Assembly (NCBI RefSeq): GCF_030815415.1
Contig: NZ_JAUSWW010000001.1
Location: forward strand, 372,001 to 436,000
Length of the DNA stretch: 64,000 bases
Source: Streptomyces canus
GTDB lineage: Bacteria > Actinomycetota > Actinomycetes > Streptomycetales > Streptomycetaceae
Reading direction: 5' to 3'
The notes under the pieces are model-generated. The model saw only the letters and a program-made list of their open reading frames with translations, searched no databases and was not told the DNA's origin. How positions within the stretch are numbered: position 1 is the first letter of the stretch; every line of letters starts with the position of its first letter. The position numbers and the translations under genes were made by a program. This document shows, piece by piece, positions 43,922 to 53,221 of the stretch.

Positions 43922-45100
43922 ATGGCCATGACTTCATTACGCGTGCGCCGCCACCGCCTGCCGCTCTGGGCATTGGTGCTGACCGTGGTGGCGGTGGCCC
44001 TTCCTGCCATCGCGACGTCGCGCGCTCAGGGCGCGGCGACGGGCTGCACGGTCACGTACACCACGAACGAGTGGTCCGGCGGCTTCACCGCCCAGATCCG
44101 CGTCACGAATCTCGGCGCCGCCCTGAACGGCTGGCGGCTGGAGTGGACCTACGGCGGCGACCAGCAGGTCACGTCCGCCTGGAACGCGCAGGTCACCCAG
44201 TCGGGCAGCGCGGTGGCCGCTGTGAACGTCGCGCACAATGCCGTGCTCGCCGCCGGCGGATCCGTGGACTTCGGGCTCCAGGGCACCTGGCGCACCGCCG
44301 ACCCGGCTCCCACCGCCTTTGCCCTCAACGGCACGCCGTGCGGCGGAACCGCGAGTCCCACCCCGACGGCGACCGCCTCACCGACAGCGACCGCGACAGC
44401 CACGGCGTCGGCCGAATGCGCCGGGGCGACGATCTGCTCCGACTTCGAGGACCAGACCGGTACCGTGCCTTCGGGCCCCTGGCAGACCACGGCACCCGAC
44501 TGCCAGGGCACGGGGAAGGTCAGCGTCGACACGTCCGTCGTCTACAGCGGCACCAGGTCGCTGCGCGTCGACGGCGGCGCAGGCTACTGCAACCACGTCT
44601 TCGCAGCCTCCACCCGCGATCTGTCCTCCGTCGGGCCCGTGGTGTACGTACGTATGCGGGTCCGGCACACCACCGCCCTGCCCACCGACCACGTCACCTT
44701 CGTATCCATGCCGGACGCCTCACAGGGCGGCAGGGCGCTGCGCGTCGGCGGGCAGAACGGCGCGCTGCAGTGGAACCGTGAGAGTGACGACGCGACGCTG
44801 CCGGAACAGAGCCCGGCGGGGGCCGCGCTCAGCACGCCGCTGCCGACCGGCCGGTGGCTGTGCCTGCGGTTCCAGATCGACACCACCGCCCAGTCCATGC
44901 GCACGTGGGTCGACGACCAGGAGGTCGCCGGCCTGCATGTGGACGGGGTGGCGACCCAGAACGTCGACGGGCAGTGGCTCGTCCGTAGGACCCCTCCCCG
45001 CCCCACCGGCCTGCGCCTGGGGTGGGAGAGCTACGGCACCGGGGACGACACTCTCTGGTTCGACGACGTGGCCCTGGGCTCCTCACCGATCGGCTGCTGA
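43922..45100 (+). CDS. Secreted CBM2 protein with Cip1-like domain
   Basis: A 392-residue protein. Signal peptide (LPLWALVLTVVAVALPAIATSRAQGAAT). An N-terminal CBM2 (about 40-140, starting ATGCTVTYTTNEWSGGFTAQIRVTNLG with NGWRLEW) is next. A PTPTATASPTATATATAS linker leads to a ~210-residue jelly-roll-like domain (CSDFEDQTGTVPSGPW...DTLWFDDVALGSSPIGC). The latter resembles Cip1, a cellulose-induced protein first described in Trichoderma with lyase-like fold, also found in Streptomyces. ATG 43922 follows GGAG by seven bases. It lies 16 bp after the expansin-like gene, so it is cotranscribed and shares CebR control. Confidence 0.8.
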   Translation: MAMTSLRVRRHRLPLWALVLTVVAVALPAIATSRAQGAATGCTVTYTTNEWSGGFTAQIRVTNLGAALNGWRLEWTYGGDQQVTSAWNAQVTQSGSAVAAVNVAHNAVLAAGGSVDFGLQGTWRTADPAPTAFALNGTPCGGTASPTPTATASPTATATATASAECAGATICSDFEDQTGTVPSGPWQTTAPDCQGTGKVSVDTSVVYSGTRSLRVDGGAGYCNHVFAASTRDLSSVGPVVYVRMRVRHTTALPTDHVTFVSMPDASQGGRALRVGGQNGALQWNRESDDATLPEQSPAGAALSTPLPTGRWLCLRFQIDTTAQSMRTWVDDQEVAGLHVDGVATQNVDGQWLVRRTPPRPTGLRLGWESYGTGDDTLWFDDVALGSSPIGC

Positions 45101-45115
45101 CGCCCGCGTGGGATC

Positions 45116-45138
45116 CGTCGGGAAGACAGGATTTGAAC
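45116..45138 (-). repeat. tRNA-Pro 3'-end remnant (possible integration scar)
   Basis: The minus strand reads GTTCAAATCCTGTCTTCCCG followed by ACG, which matches the T-loop, T-stem and acceptor 3' half of the Streptomyces tRNA-Pro with a CGGGAAG acceptor. The T-stem 5' strand is already diverged (GCGCG instead of a complement of CCTGT) and no anticodon arm follows. It is therefore a fragment, not a gene. Such 3' ends are classic att sites of actinobacterial integrative elements. Confidence 0.55.
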
Positions 45139-45291
45139 GCGCGACAGTTGTTGATTCCTTGATCCGTACGGCACGCAGTCCCCGCCTGGTGGACCGGTCA
45201 GCTGCAGGCCCTCGGCCTGGGCCCCGCTCACCAGTTCGTCGATCAGCTGGGTATCGAGCTCATCGATCCCTTACGGCAACGAGGAGATCAA

Positions 45292-46788
45292 GTGAAACGT
45301 CGTCACGCCTTAGTGGCCACCGGCGCCGCCGGTGCACTGATCCTGGGTGGCCTTGCCTTCGCCACCCTGCCCGCATCGGCAGCCGCCACCGGCTGCTCGA
45401 TCGCGTACAAGGTGCAGAGCGAATGGCCGGGAGGGTTCACCGCGAACCTGGCCATCACCAATCTCGGCTCCCCCGTGCGAGGGTGGACCGCGACGTTCGA
45501 CTTCCCGAACTCCGACCAGAAGGTCACCAACGGCTGGAGTGCCACGTGGACACAGTCCGGAGCCCGCGTGTCCGCCACCAGCCTCGACTGGAACGGAGCG
45601 CTGGATACGGGCACGTCGGTTTCCATCGGGTTCACCGGTGCGTGGAAGGGCGTCAATCCAAAACCCGCATCGGTTGCGCTCAACGGCGTGACCTGTACCG
45701 GCTCGGTGACATCCCCGTCCCCCAGCCCCACCGCCACTCCGACCAGTGGTCCCAGTGATCCGGCCCCGGAGCTGAAGGTCTCCGGCAACAAGATCGTCAC
45801 CGCGAGCGGCAAGCAGTACCGGCTGCTGGGTGTGGACCGCTCCAGCGGTGAATACGCTTGTGTGCAGGGCAAGGGGCTATGGGACAGCGGCCCGGTCGAC
45901 CAGGCGTCCGTCGACGCGATGAAGACCTGGAACATCCACGCGGTACGCGTGCCGTTGAACGAGGAATGCTGGCTCGGCATCAACGGCTCGCCCAATGGAG
46001 CCACGTACCAGCAGGGCGTCAAGGACTACGTCAACCTGCTGGTGGCCAACGGCATCACCCCGATCCTCGACCTGCACTGGACCCGGGGTGCCTACACCAA
46101 CGGGCCGGACTGGCACTGCAAGGACGCCACCGCGACCTGCCAGAAACCGATGCCGGACGCGCAGTACGCCCCCCAGTTCTGGACCGGTGTCGCCAACGCG
46201 TTCAAGGGCAACGACGCCGTCGTCTTCGATCTGTTCAACGAGCCGTACCCGGAGATCGCCAGCAACTGGGACAAGACCCTCGGCTGGACGTGCTGGCGAG
46301 ACGGCGGCACCTGCACCGGCCTTCCCTATGAAACCGCCGGCATGCAGGACCTGGTCGACGCTGTCCGGGCCACCGGCGCGACCAACGTCCTCATGCTGGG
46401 TGGCCTGGAGTGGGCCAACGACATGCGGGAGTGGCTGACGTACAAGCCGACCGACCCACTGAACAACCTCGCCGCGTCCTGGCACTCCTACAGCTTCAAC
46501 GCCTGCGCGACCGAATCCTGCTGGGACAGCCAGGTCGCGCCGCTCGCGCAACAAGTGCCGGTCGTCATCGGTGAGTTCGGCCAGGACAACTGCGGCTTCG
46601 ACTACATGCAGCGGCTGGTGGACTGGGCCGACGCGCACAGCATGGGTTATCTCGCGTGGACGTGGAACCCGTGGGGCTGCAGCACCGGCGCCGTACTCAT
46701 CAAGGACTGGGCCGGAACCCCGGAGCCTGGCGTCGGCGAGGGTCTGAAGGCCCACCTGATCAGCCAGGACCCCTACACGACCCCGTAA
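45292..46788 (+). CDS. Secreted endoglucanase: CBM2 + GH5
   Basis: A 498-residue secreted enzyme. Signal peptide MKRRHALVATGAAGALILGGLAFATLPASA; CBM2 at about 33-135 (TGCSIAYKVQSEWPGGFTANLAITNLG...NGVTC). A short PSPSPTATPTSGP linker follows, then a GH5 catalytic domain (about 155-498). The acid/base Glu-317 is in DLFNEPYP and the nucleophile Glu-428 in VIGEFGQ. HLDLHWTRG-like DLHWT and the Arg in VRVPLNEECW complete the GH5 site. It cleaves internal beta-1,4-glucan bonds. GTG 45292 has the RBS GAGGAGA just upstream. A 190-bp gap with a tRNA remnant separates it from the Cip1-like gene, so it may have its own promoter; no second CebR box is visible. Confidence 0.9.
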   Translation: MKRRHALVATGAAGALILGGLAFATLPASAAATGCSIAYKVQSEWPGGFTANLAITNLGSPVRGWTATFDFPNSDQKVTNGWSATWTQSGARVSATSLDWNGALDTGTSVSIGFTGAWKGVNPKPASVALNGVTCTGSVTSPSPSPTATPTSGPSDPAPELKVSGNKIVTASGKQYRLLGVDRSSGEYACVQGKGLWDSGPVDQASVDAMKTWNIHAVRVPLNEECWLGINGSPNGATYQQGVKDYVNLLVANGITPILDLHWTRGAYTNGPDWHCKDATATCQKPMPDAQYAPQFWTGVANAFKGNDAVVFDLFNEPYPEIASNWDKTLGWTCWRDGGTCTGLPYETAGMQDLVDAVRATGATNVLMLGGLEWANDMREWLTYKPTDPLNNLAASWHSYSFNACATESCWDSQVAPLAQQVPVVIGEFGQDNCGFDYMQRLVDWADAHSMGYLAWTWNPWGCSTGAVLIKDWAGTPEPGVGEGLKAHLISQDPYTTP

Positions 46789-47346
46789 CCGCGCACCCAG
46801 CGGCTGCTCAGCCGCGTACGACGCCGCCCCGGCCGGATGCCCCAACGGCACAACTCGGCCCGGGCGGCTTTCGACCACCACGAGTGTGAGTGTGGCGAGG
46901 TGCTCGAACCGCAGCCCACAGGGGAGTCGCCGGCTTCCGGACTCCAGGTGTGAAACCGGTCGGCGGTCGGCATCGGAGCGTCCCGCACCAGCCGGATGCC
47001 CATTCGCCCTTGTCCGACAGGATTCCTCGTGCGTGCAGGCGGAGGATCTGCTTGACAGTGCAGGTCAGGAGCGCTTGGCGACCGGCTACGGCCACCCGTG
47101 ACGGCATCGTCAAGGTCAACCCCGCCCGGGCGCCCGGCTGGCGACCTCGATGTCCGGGTGCGCGCGTAGTCAGGTAATCGTTGGGTCGGCGTCCCGAGTG
47201 TCCCAGGCGCCGACGGGCAGGCAGGTTTCTGCCTCGGCAGCGTGCCCCATTCGGGTCTCAGCACCGCGTACCCACCGAGTCAGCCGGCGGAGCGCGAAAT
47301 GCACACAGAAGTACCCGGGCCCGGTCCACCACACTGTGACGGGTTG
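46789..47346. other. Gene-free region
   Basis: About 560 bp without a supportable gene. A minus-strand frame near 46990-47119 (LLTCTVKQILRLHARGILSDKGEW) has some protein-like character and could be a transposase scrap, but it has no recognised motif. Confidence 0.4.
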
Positions 47347-48459
47347 TCATAACGGTCGGCTGCCCGGAGTCGACCGCACAGTCCAGGTGTCGCCGCCTGC
47401 GAGGAGCACGGCGAGGTCGCCCTTGCCCTGTTGGTCAACAGCGGTGTCGAGCTGTTCGGCCATCTCAATGTCGTAGACCGGGCGGTGGACCGAGCGCAGC
47501 ACGCCGATGGGGGTGTGGTGGAGGGTGTCCGGATCGGCGAGGCGGGAGAGCGCGAAGGCCGTGGTCGGGGACGTCGCGTGGGTGTCGTGGATCAGGATCT
47601 GCGCCTCGTTGTCCGGTGTGACGTCGACGATCTTCAGGTCGCCGGTGGCCGGGTCCCGAACGACGCCCTTGGCGCCCCGTTCGTCCGCAAGAGGCGTGCC
47701 GAAGCGGATCGGTTCACCGTGCTGGAGGCGGATGACGGCCTCCTGGGCCTGCGCCTTGTCCTTAAGGACCTCGAAGGCGCCGTCGTTGAAGATGTTGCAG
47801 TTCTGGTAGATCTCCACCAGAGCAGTGCCAGGGTGGTCGGCGGCCTGCCGCAAGACGTCGGTGAGGTGTTTGCGGTCGGAGTCGACGGTGCGCGCGACGA
47901 AGGAGGCCTCGGCGCCCAGAGCGAGGGAGACGGGGTTGAAAGGGGCGTCGAGGGAACCCATCGGCGTCGACTTGGTGACCTTGCCGACCTCCGAGGTCGG
48001 CGAGTACTGGCCCTTGGTCAGGCCGTAGATCCGGTTGTTGAAGAGCAGGATCTTCAGGTTCACGTTCCGGCGCAGGGCGTGGATGAGGTGGTTGCCGCCG
48101 ATCGAGAGCGCATCCCCGTCGCCCGTCACCACCCACACGCTCAAGTCCCGCCTGGACGTGGCGAGTCCGGTCGCGATCGCCGGCGCGCGGCCGTGGATCG
48201 AGTGCATGCCGTACGTGTCCATGTAGTACGGGAAGCGCGACGAGCAGCCGATGCCGGAGACGAAGACGATGTTCTCCTTGGCCAGGCCCAGTTCCGGCAT
48301 GAAGCCCTGCACCGCGGCCAGGATCGCGTAGTCACCGCAGCCGGGGCACCAGCGCACCTCCTGATCGGACTTGAAGTCCTTCATGGACTGCTTGCCGTCG
48401 GACTTCGGCACCAGGGACAGTGCGACGGTCGTCGGGGCCTCGGTAGCGGTGTCAGCCAT
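47347..48459 (-). CDS. korB: 2-oxoacid:ferredoxin oxidoreductase beta subunit
   Basis: A 370-residue subunit that binds thiamine diphosphate and an Fe4S4 cluster. The conserved WCPGCGDYAILAAVQ near residue 38 gives two cluster Cys; another Cys is in GIGCSSRFPYY. The ThDP motif is GDGDALSIGGNHLIHALRRNVNLKILLFNN. It is the KorB partner of the alpha subunit, oxidatively decarboxylating 2-oxoglutarate (or pyruvate) with ferredoxin in the TCA cycle. The start overlaps the alpha-subunit stop by 8 bp, so they are coupled. The C-terminal ~110 residues are longer than archaeal homologues, as is usual in actinobacteria. Confidence 0.92.
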   Translation of the reverse strand: MADTATEAPTTVALSLVPKSDGKQSMKDFKSDQEVRWCPGCGDYAILAAVQGFMPELGLAKENIVFVSGIGCSSRFPYYMDTYGMHSIHGRAPAIATGLATSRRDLSVWVVTGDGDALSIGGNHLIHALRRNVNLKILLFNNRIYGLTKGQYSPTSEVGKVTKSTPMGSLDAPFNPVSLALGAEASFVARTVDSDRKHLTDVLRQAADHPGTALVEIYQNCNIFNDGAFEVLKDKAQAQEAVIRLQHGEPIRFGTPLADERGAKGVVRDPATGDLKIVDVTPDNEAQILIHDTHATSPTTAFALSRLADPDTLHHTPIGVLRSVHRPVYDIEMAEQLDTAVDQQGKGDLAVLLAGGDTWTVRSTPGSRPL

Positions 48460-50380
48460 GGTGGATGGCCTCCTTGAGAGCCGTGGCGAGGTGCTCTGCT
48501 TTGAACGGCATGCCGTTGACCTGTGTGTGGGAGTGGGCGCCGACCAGGTACTTGGCGCGGATGAGCATGGCGAGCTGGCCCAGGTTCATCTCGGGGATGA
48601 TCACCTTGTCGAAGGCGGTGAGGATCTCACCGAGGTTGGCCGGAAACGGGTTGAGGTGCCGCAGGTGGGCCTGCGCGACCTTCTGGCCTGCGGCGCGGAC
48701 GCGGCGGACGGCGGCGATGATGGGGCCGTAGGTGGAACCCCAGCCCAGAACCAGCAGCTTCGCTCCATCACCTTCGGCGGCGCCGGGGTCGTCGACTTCG
48801 AGGTCCGGGACGTCGATGCCGTCGATCTTGGCCTGGCGGGTGCGGACCATGAAGTCGTGGTTGGCCGGGTCGTAGGAGATGTTGCCCGAGCCGTCGGCCT
48901 TCTCGATGCCGCCGATACGGTGCTCCAGGCCCGGCGTGCCCGGGATCGCCCACGGGCGGGCCAGGGTCTGCGGGTCACGCTTGTACGGCCAGAAGACCTC
49001 GCTGCCGTCCTCCAGGGTGTGATTGGGATGGGAGGCGAACTGCACTCGCAGGTCGGGCAGTTCATCGGGCTCTGGGATCCGCCAGGGCTCGGAGCCGTTG
49101 GCGAGATAGCCGTCCGACAGCAGCAGGACCGGGGTGCGATAGGTCAGCGCGATCCGGGCGGCGTCCAGCGCGGCGGTGAAGCAGTCCGCCGGGGTGGCCG
49201 GGGCGATCACCGCAACCGGTGCCTCGCCGTTGCGGCCGAACATTGCCTGCAGCAGGTCCGCCTGCTCGGTCTTGGTCGGCAGCCCGGTCGACGGGCCGCC
49301 GCGCTGGATGTCGATGACCAGCAGCGGCAGCTCCAGTGAGACCGCCAGGCCGATGGCCTCCGACTTCAGCGCGATACCCGGACCCGAGGTCGTCGTCACG
49401 CCGAGCGAGCCGCCGAAGGCCGCGCCCAGCGCGGCGCCGATGCCGGCGATCTCGTCCTCGGCCTGGAAGGTGCGGACACCGAAGTTCTTGTGCTTGGACA
49501 ACTCATGCAGGATGTCGGAGGCCGGCGTGATCGGGTACGACCCGAGGAACAGCGGCAGATCGGCCCGCCGACCGGCCGCCACCAGACCGTACGACAGTGC
49601 CAGATTGCCGGAGATGGAACGGTACGTGCCAGGCGGGAACGCCTTCGCGGCCGGAGCTACCTCGTACGAGACCGTGAAGTCCTCGGTCGTCTCGCCGAAG
49701 TTCCATCCCGCCCGGAAGGCGGCGATGTTCGCCGCGGCGATGTCCGGCTTCTTGGCGAACTTGCTCCGCAGGAAGGCTTCCGTGCCCTCGGTGGGCCGGT
49801 GGTACATCCACGAGAGCAGACCCAGCGCGAACATGTTCTTCGACCGGTCGGCGTCCTTGCGGGACAGCCCGAACTCCTTCAGCGCCTCCACTGTCAGCGT
49901 CCCCAGCGGTACCGGGTGCACGCTGTAGCCGTCCAGGGAGCCGTCCTCGAGCGGGCTTGCCTGGTATCCGACCTTGGTCAGCGCGCGCTTGGTGAACTCG
50001 TCGGTGTTGACGATGATCTCCGCGCCGCGCGGCACATCCGGCAGGTTCGCCTTCAAGGCGGCCGGGTTCATCGCGACCAGGACGTTCGGTGCGTCGCCCG
50101 GCGTGAGGATGTCGTGATCGGCGAAGTGCACCTGGAAGGAGGACACTCCCGGCAGCGTGCCTGCCGGCGCTCGGATCTCCGCGGGGAAGTTCGGCAGCGT
50201 GGACAGGTCATTGCCGAACGACGCGGTCTCCGACGTAAAGCGATCGCCCGTCAGCTGCATGCCGTCCCCGGAGTCCCCCGCGAACCGGATGATCACCCGG
50301 TCCAGACGGCGGACCTCCTTCGTGGGAGGCACCTCGGTCTCGGTCTCGGTCTCGGCGGACAGGCTGGTCTGGACAAGCAT
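48452..50380 (-). CDS. korA: 2-oxoacid:ferredoxin oxidoreductase alpha subunit
   Basis: A 642-residue fused gamma-alpha subunit. The N-terminal gamma domain (VIIRFAGDSGDGMQLTGDRFTSE, residues 28-50, to about 200) is joined to the alpha domain (GNLALSYGLVAAGRRADLPLFLGSYPITPASDILHELSKH, about 260 onward). The latter carries the YPITPASD substrate/CoA-binding motif and TTTSGPGIALKSEAIGLAV. Fusion of gamma and alpha is normal in Streptomyces KorA. It pairs with KorB to form the ferredoxin-dependent 2-oxoglutarate dehydrogenase. ATG 50380; upstream region has no other gene for 500 bp. Confidence 0.92.
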   Translation of the reverse strand: MLVQTSLSAETETETEVPPTKEVRRLDRVIIRFAGDSGDGMQLTGDRFTSETASFGNDLSTLPNFPAEIRAPAGTLPGVSSFQVHFADHDILTPGDAPNVLVAMNPAALKANLPDVPRGAEIIVNTDEFTKRALTKVGYQASPLEDGSLDGYSVHPVPLGTLTVEALKEFGLSRKDADRSKNMFALGLLSWMYHRPTEGTEAFLRSKFAKKPDIAAANIAAFRAGWNFGETTEDFTVSYEVAPAAKAFPPGTYRSISGNLALSYGLVAAGRRADLPLFLGSYPITPASDILHELSKHKNFGVRTFQAEDEIAGIGAALGAAFGGSLGVTTTSGPGIALKSEAIGLAVSLELPLLVIDIQRGGPSTGLPTKTEQADLLQAMFGRNGEAPVAVIAPATPADCFTAALDAARIALTYRTPVLLLSDGYLANGSEPWRIPEPDELPDLRVQFASHPNHTLEDGSEVFWPYKRDPQTLARPWAIPGTPGLEHRIGGIEKADGSGNISYDPANHDFMVRTRQAKIDGIDVPDLEVDDPGAAEGDGAKLLVLGWGSTYGPIIAAVRRVRAAGQKVAQAHLRHLNPFPANLGEILTAFDKVIIPEMNLGQLAMLIRAKYLVGAHSHTQVNGMPFKAEHLATALKEAIHHG

Positions 50381-50881
50381 GGGAAAGCTCCTGTCAATCC
50401 TTGATCTCGCAGATCGCGGCGCCGGAGGGCGCCGTGCGCGGCCGCAACCCGCGAGCCAGGGGATCGTGGCGGGGGCGGGCGGATCCCTGTCGGCGTCCCG
50501 GCCGTTGGTTGCCGCCGCGGTGCCGGCGACCGGCCGGGCGCGGCCGATACATGGGCCGGGACCCGCCCTGCCGCACCGCGCGAGGTTTCCGTGCCGCGGG
50601 GCAGACGTGCATGGTGCCCCAAACTCTCGGCACGAGAGCCTCGTTGCTGCCCGTACGGACGGCGGCCGGGGCCGGGACGCCCCGACGCCGCCCCGGTGCC
50701 GTGCCGGTGTGATGACGGTCGCCGACCTGCTCGCCGACCGTGCGTCGGCCCTGGCGAGGACCCTGCGCGCGGCCGACTGCAGGCCCGGGCTCGCCCACGA
50801 TCATCCGCGTCGTACGGACGCCGAGGTGTCTGCGTTCCGGCCGACCGGACCCACCCGAGCGCGCCTCTTGCTGATGCAGCG
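50381..50881. other. Gene-free region between korA and the exporter gene
   Basis: About 500 bp, very GC-rich on both strands. Frames are long but compositionally random (Arg/Pro/Gly-rich). A plus-strand stretch MTVADLLADRASALARTLRAADC near 50711 looks slightly protein-like but then degenerates over the exporter gene. I see no repeat or RNA gene. Confidence 0.45.
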
Positions 50882-52351
50882 TCAGCTGACCCGCGGAGCG
50901 GCCTCCGAGAGATCCGCCTCCACCGCCGGGGCAGTAGCAAGCGCAGGGGTCGGCCGAGGCTGCCTCTTCAGGCCGAGTCCGATGAAGGCGCCGGCGAGCG
51001 TCCCCACAGTGGCGACCCACCCTGCCATTCGGAGCCCGCCGACCAGCGCGTGAGGGCCAGGGTTGTGGCCGGCGGAGGAGTTCGCCACCGCGACCAGGGC
51101 CGCGAGGCCGAGGGCGCCGCCGATCTGACGGCATGTGGAGGCGAGCGCCGAGGCGACGCCCTGCTGGGCCGGCTCGGCCCCTGATGACGCCACGGCGACG
51201 TAGAGCGACGGAAAGGCGAAGCCGCCACCGGCGCCCCAGATCACGACCCCCGGCAGCAGCGTCCAGTAGGAGCCGTGCGCGAACATGCCGGCGACGATCG
51301 CGGCCAGCCCGACTGCGGTGAGCAACGTGCCCCCGAAGAGCGTCGTCCGAACGCCGAGCCACCCCAGCACCCGCGCGTTGAGCTTCATCGACACCGCCAT
51401 GCAGGCCACGGTCGGTGGCAGGAACGCCAGCCCTGCGGCGAGCGGTGCGTAGTCGAGCACCGTCTGCAGGTAGGTGGTGAGCAGGTAGTACGTGCCGCTC
51501 GCGGAGGCCTGGAAGACGATCAACGCCAGCATGGCGACGGTGAGGCCCCGCAGGCCGAACAGCTTCAGCGGTACCAGGGGGTCGGCGGAGCGCTTCTCGA
51601 TGAGGACGAAGACTGCCAGCAGCAGCACGCCGACTGCCAGGGAGCCAGCACCCTCGATCGAGCCCCAGCCCCTGTCCGGGCCGCTCACGAGACCGAACAC
51701 CAACAGCGTCGAACCGATCGTGGCGACCACAGCCCCGATTGCGTCAAAGCTTCGACCGCCATCGAAGGAGCGGTCCGCGGGCAGGATCCGAGTGGCGGCG
51801 AAGGCGGCGCCCAGCGCGAGCGGGACGTTCACGAAGAAGACCCAGCTCCAGCCGAAGGCGCTGGTCAGTACCCCGCCGAGCAGCGAGCCGGCAGCCAGGC
51901 CCGCACTGCCCATGGCGCCCCACACGGAAGTGGCCCGATTGCGCTCCGAACCCGCGGCGAAGGTGGTGAAGATGAGCATCAGCGTCGCCGGCGTGAGCAG
52001 CGCACCGCCCACGCCCTGTGCCGCGCGGGCGGCCACCAGCAGCCCGGCGTTCTGCGCGAGTCCGCCGGTGAGCGAGGAGAGCGCGTAGATCACCAGGCCG
52101 ATGACCAGCATGCGGCGCGGGCCGAGCCGATCGACCGCGCGACCTCCGAACAGCAGCAGTCCGCCGAGCGCGACCGCGTAGGCGCTGACGACCCACTGCA
52201 GCGCCTGGGCAGAGAAGCCGAGCTGGCGACCGATGTCCGGCAACGCTACATAGACGATGTTGAAGTCGATGGTGACGATGAACTGGACGAACGCCAGGAG
52301 GGCGAGTGTGTACCCGGCCCACCGTGGCGATCGGGCGTCTGAGATGGCCAT
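50882..52351 (-). CDS. MFS drug exporter, DHA2 (EmrB/QacA) family
   Basis: A 489-residue, about 14-helix H+ antiporter. Helix 1 has WAGYTLALLAFVQFIVTIDFNIVYVALPDIGRQLGFSAQALQWVVSAYAVALGG, the DHA2 motif D1 (Asp in TIDFNIVYVALP). Motif A is GRAVDRLGPRRMLVIG and motif C is GSAGLAAGSLLGGVLTSAFGWSWVFFVNVP. This is the usual self-resistance/export component of secondary-metabolite clusters. An ATCCCTTCGCGAAGGTAT site at 52416, 65 bp before the start, matches operators before the KSIII-like genes, so it is probably regulated with them. ATG 52351 is the natural start. Confidence 0.9.
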   Translation of the reverse strand: MAISDARSPRWAGYTLALLAFVQFIVTIDFNIVYVALPDIGRQLGFSAQALQWVVSAYAVALGGLLLFGGRAVDRLGPRRMLVIGLVIYALSSLTGGLAQNAGLLVAARAAQGVGGALLTPATLMLIFTTFAAGSERNRATSVWGAMGSAGLAAGSLLGGVLTSAFGWSWVFFVNVPLALGAAFAATRILPADRSFDGGRSFDAIGAVVATIGSTLLVFGLVSGPDRGWGSIEGAGSLAVGVLLLAVFVLIEKRSADPLVPLKLFGLRGLTVAMLALIVFQASASGTYYLLTTYLQTVLDYAPLAAGLAFLPPTVACMAVSMKLNARVLGWLGVRTTLFGGTLLTAVGLAAIVAGMFAHGSYWTLLPGVVIWGAGGGFAFPSLYVAVASSGAEPAQQGVASALASTCRQIGGALGLAALVAVANSSAGHNPGPHALVGGLRMAGWVATVGTLAGAFIGLGLKRQPRPTPALATAPAVEADLSEAAPRVS

Positions 52352-52415
52352 GGTGTGGCTTCTTCCATAGGGATGAGCGGGACAGCGGCCGCCCGAGGCG
52401 GGCTCTCACAGAATA

Positions 52416-52433
52416 ATCCCTTCGCGAAGGTAT
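52416..52433. promoter_or_regulatory. Operator-like palindrome before the exporter gene
   Basis: ATCCCTTCGCGAAGGTAT: 7-bp arms with one mismatch (C for A). Same core spacing and half-site (AAGGTAT) as five further sites in this cluster. It sits 65 bp upstream of the exporter ATG on the minus strand, where it could block the promoter. Confidence 0.65.
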
Positions 52434-53002
52434 GTAAATCTGGGACGGAAACACGATGGGTCAACCTCACACAGCTGTCAGGGAGTTGAGACTCCGCCAC
52501 GGCGACGGCGGTGCGAAGCAGCGGGCACCCCTCGACGATCACACAGACCGCGCGTCGAAGTACGCCGGGAGGCGCAGCAGCACCGGGGTGCCGTGACGGC
52601 CGCGCCACCCTGAGACGGCGGCATGGGGCGGGACCGTTGGCGCGGTGCATCGACAGGTGGACGGTGGGGGAAGACCTGCGCGGATCACGGTTCAGACCCG
52701 TGGATGCCGTCCCGGTCGGACACTGGAAGTGCATTGCCAGGTGGTGTCTCTCGGGTGCTTGCGCTGTTCGGCGAGGAACAGAGGGACGGCGGGCCCGTCG
52801 ACGCGCCGCGGACGGCTCCGGCGGCCGCCAACCCCCTGCTCCCCCGGTGCACGTCGGCGCCCTTGTGCAGGCGAGGGCGGTCCTCATCCACACAGCGGCC
52901 GACACTCCCCTGCGGCGCCCGCGGCACAAGGCGGCGCCGGCAGTCGCAGTGCCTGCAGGCTCGGCACGGCCCGGTGGTCGCTCGACACTGCACTCCGCCA
53001 CA

Positions 53003-53028
53003 GTCACATACCTCTGCGAAGGTATGTG
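53003..53028. promoter_or_regulatory. Operator-like palindrome before KSIII-like gene 1
   Basis: TCACATACCT-CTGCGA-AGGTATGTGA, 10-bp perfect arms, core ATACCT-N6-AGGTAT at 53007-53024. About 195 bp before the start. The half-site resembles the pseudo-palindromes bound by MmfR/ArpA-type TetR autoregulator receptors. Confidence 0.7.
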
Positions 53029-53221
53029 ATCCTGGCGGTAGGCCAGGTCGCTCAGTGCGCCAGTGGCCGCTCCCGGTGGTGGACGACCCGCGTACCGCAC
53101 TGCGCCTGCTACGGCGTGCCCCACTTCCCGGCCGGACGAACTGCCGAGCACTCACCCGGCCCCCGCTCGCCGGCCAAAGACCCGCACTCCATACGGATCC
53201 CGTGCTTTCGATCGGAGCCTG

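Larger units (their letters stand above)
52352..53221. other. Divergent regulatory region of the biosynthetic cluster
   Basis: About 870 bp separating the exporter (leftward) and the first KSIII-like gene (rightward). It holds one operator-like palindrome near each end (52416-52433 and 53003-53028). The middle 570 bp contain no gene I can support; long frames there are antisense shadows of one another. Confidence 0.6.

Noticed and set aside
45101..45200. A complete tRNA gene
   Set aside because: Only the T-arm and acceptor 3' half are present and the T-stem is already mismatched; no anticodon arm or 5' half.
50591..51184. Plus-strand frames around 50.6-51.2 kb
   Set aside because: No motif, composition random, overlap with the exporter gene in antisense.
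52246..53151. Minus-strand frame in the divergent regulatory region
   Set aside because: Arg/Pro/Ala-rich with no motif and runs through both operator palindromes and the exporter start.
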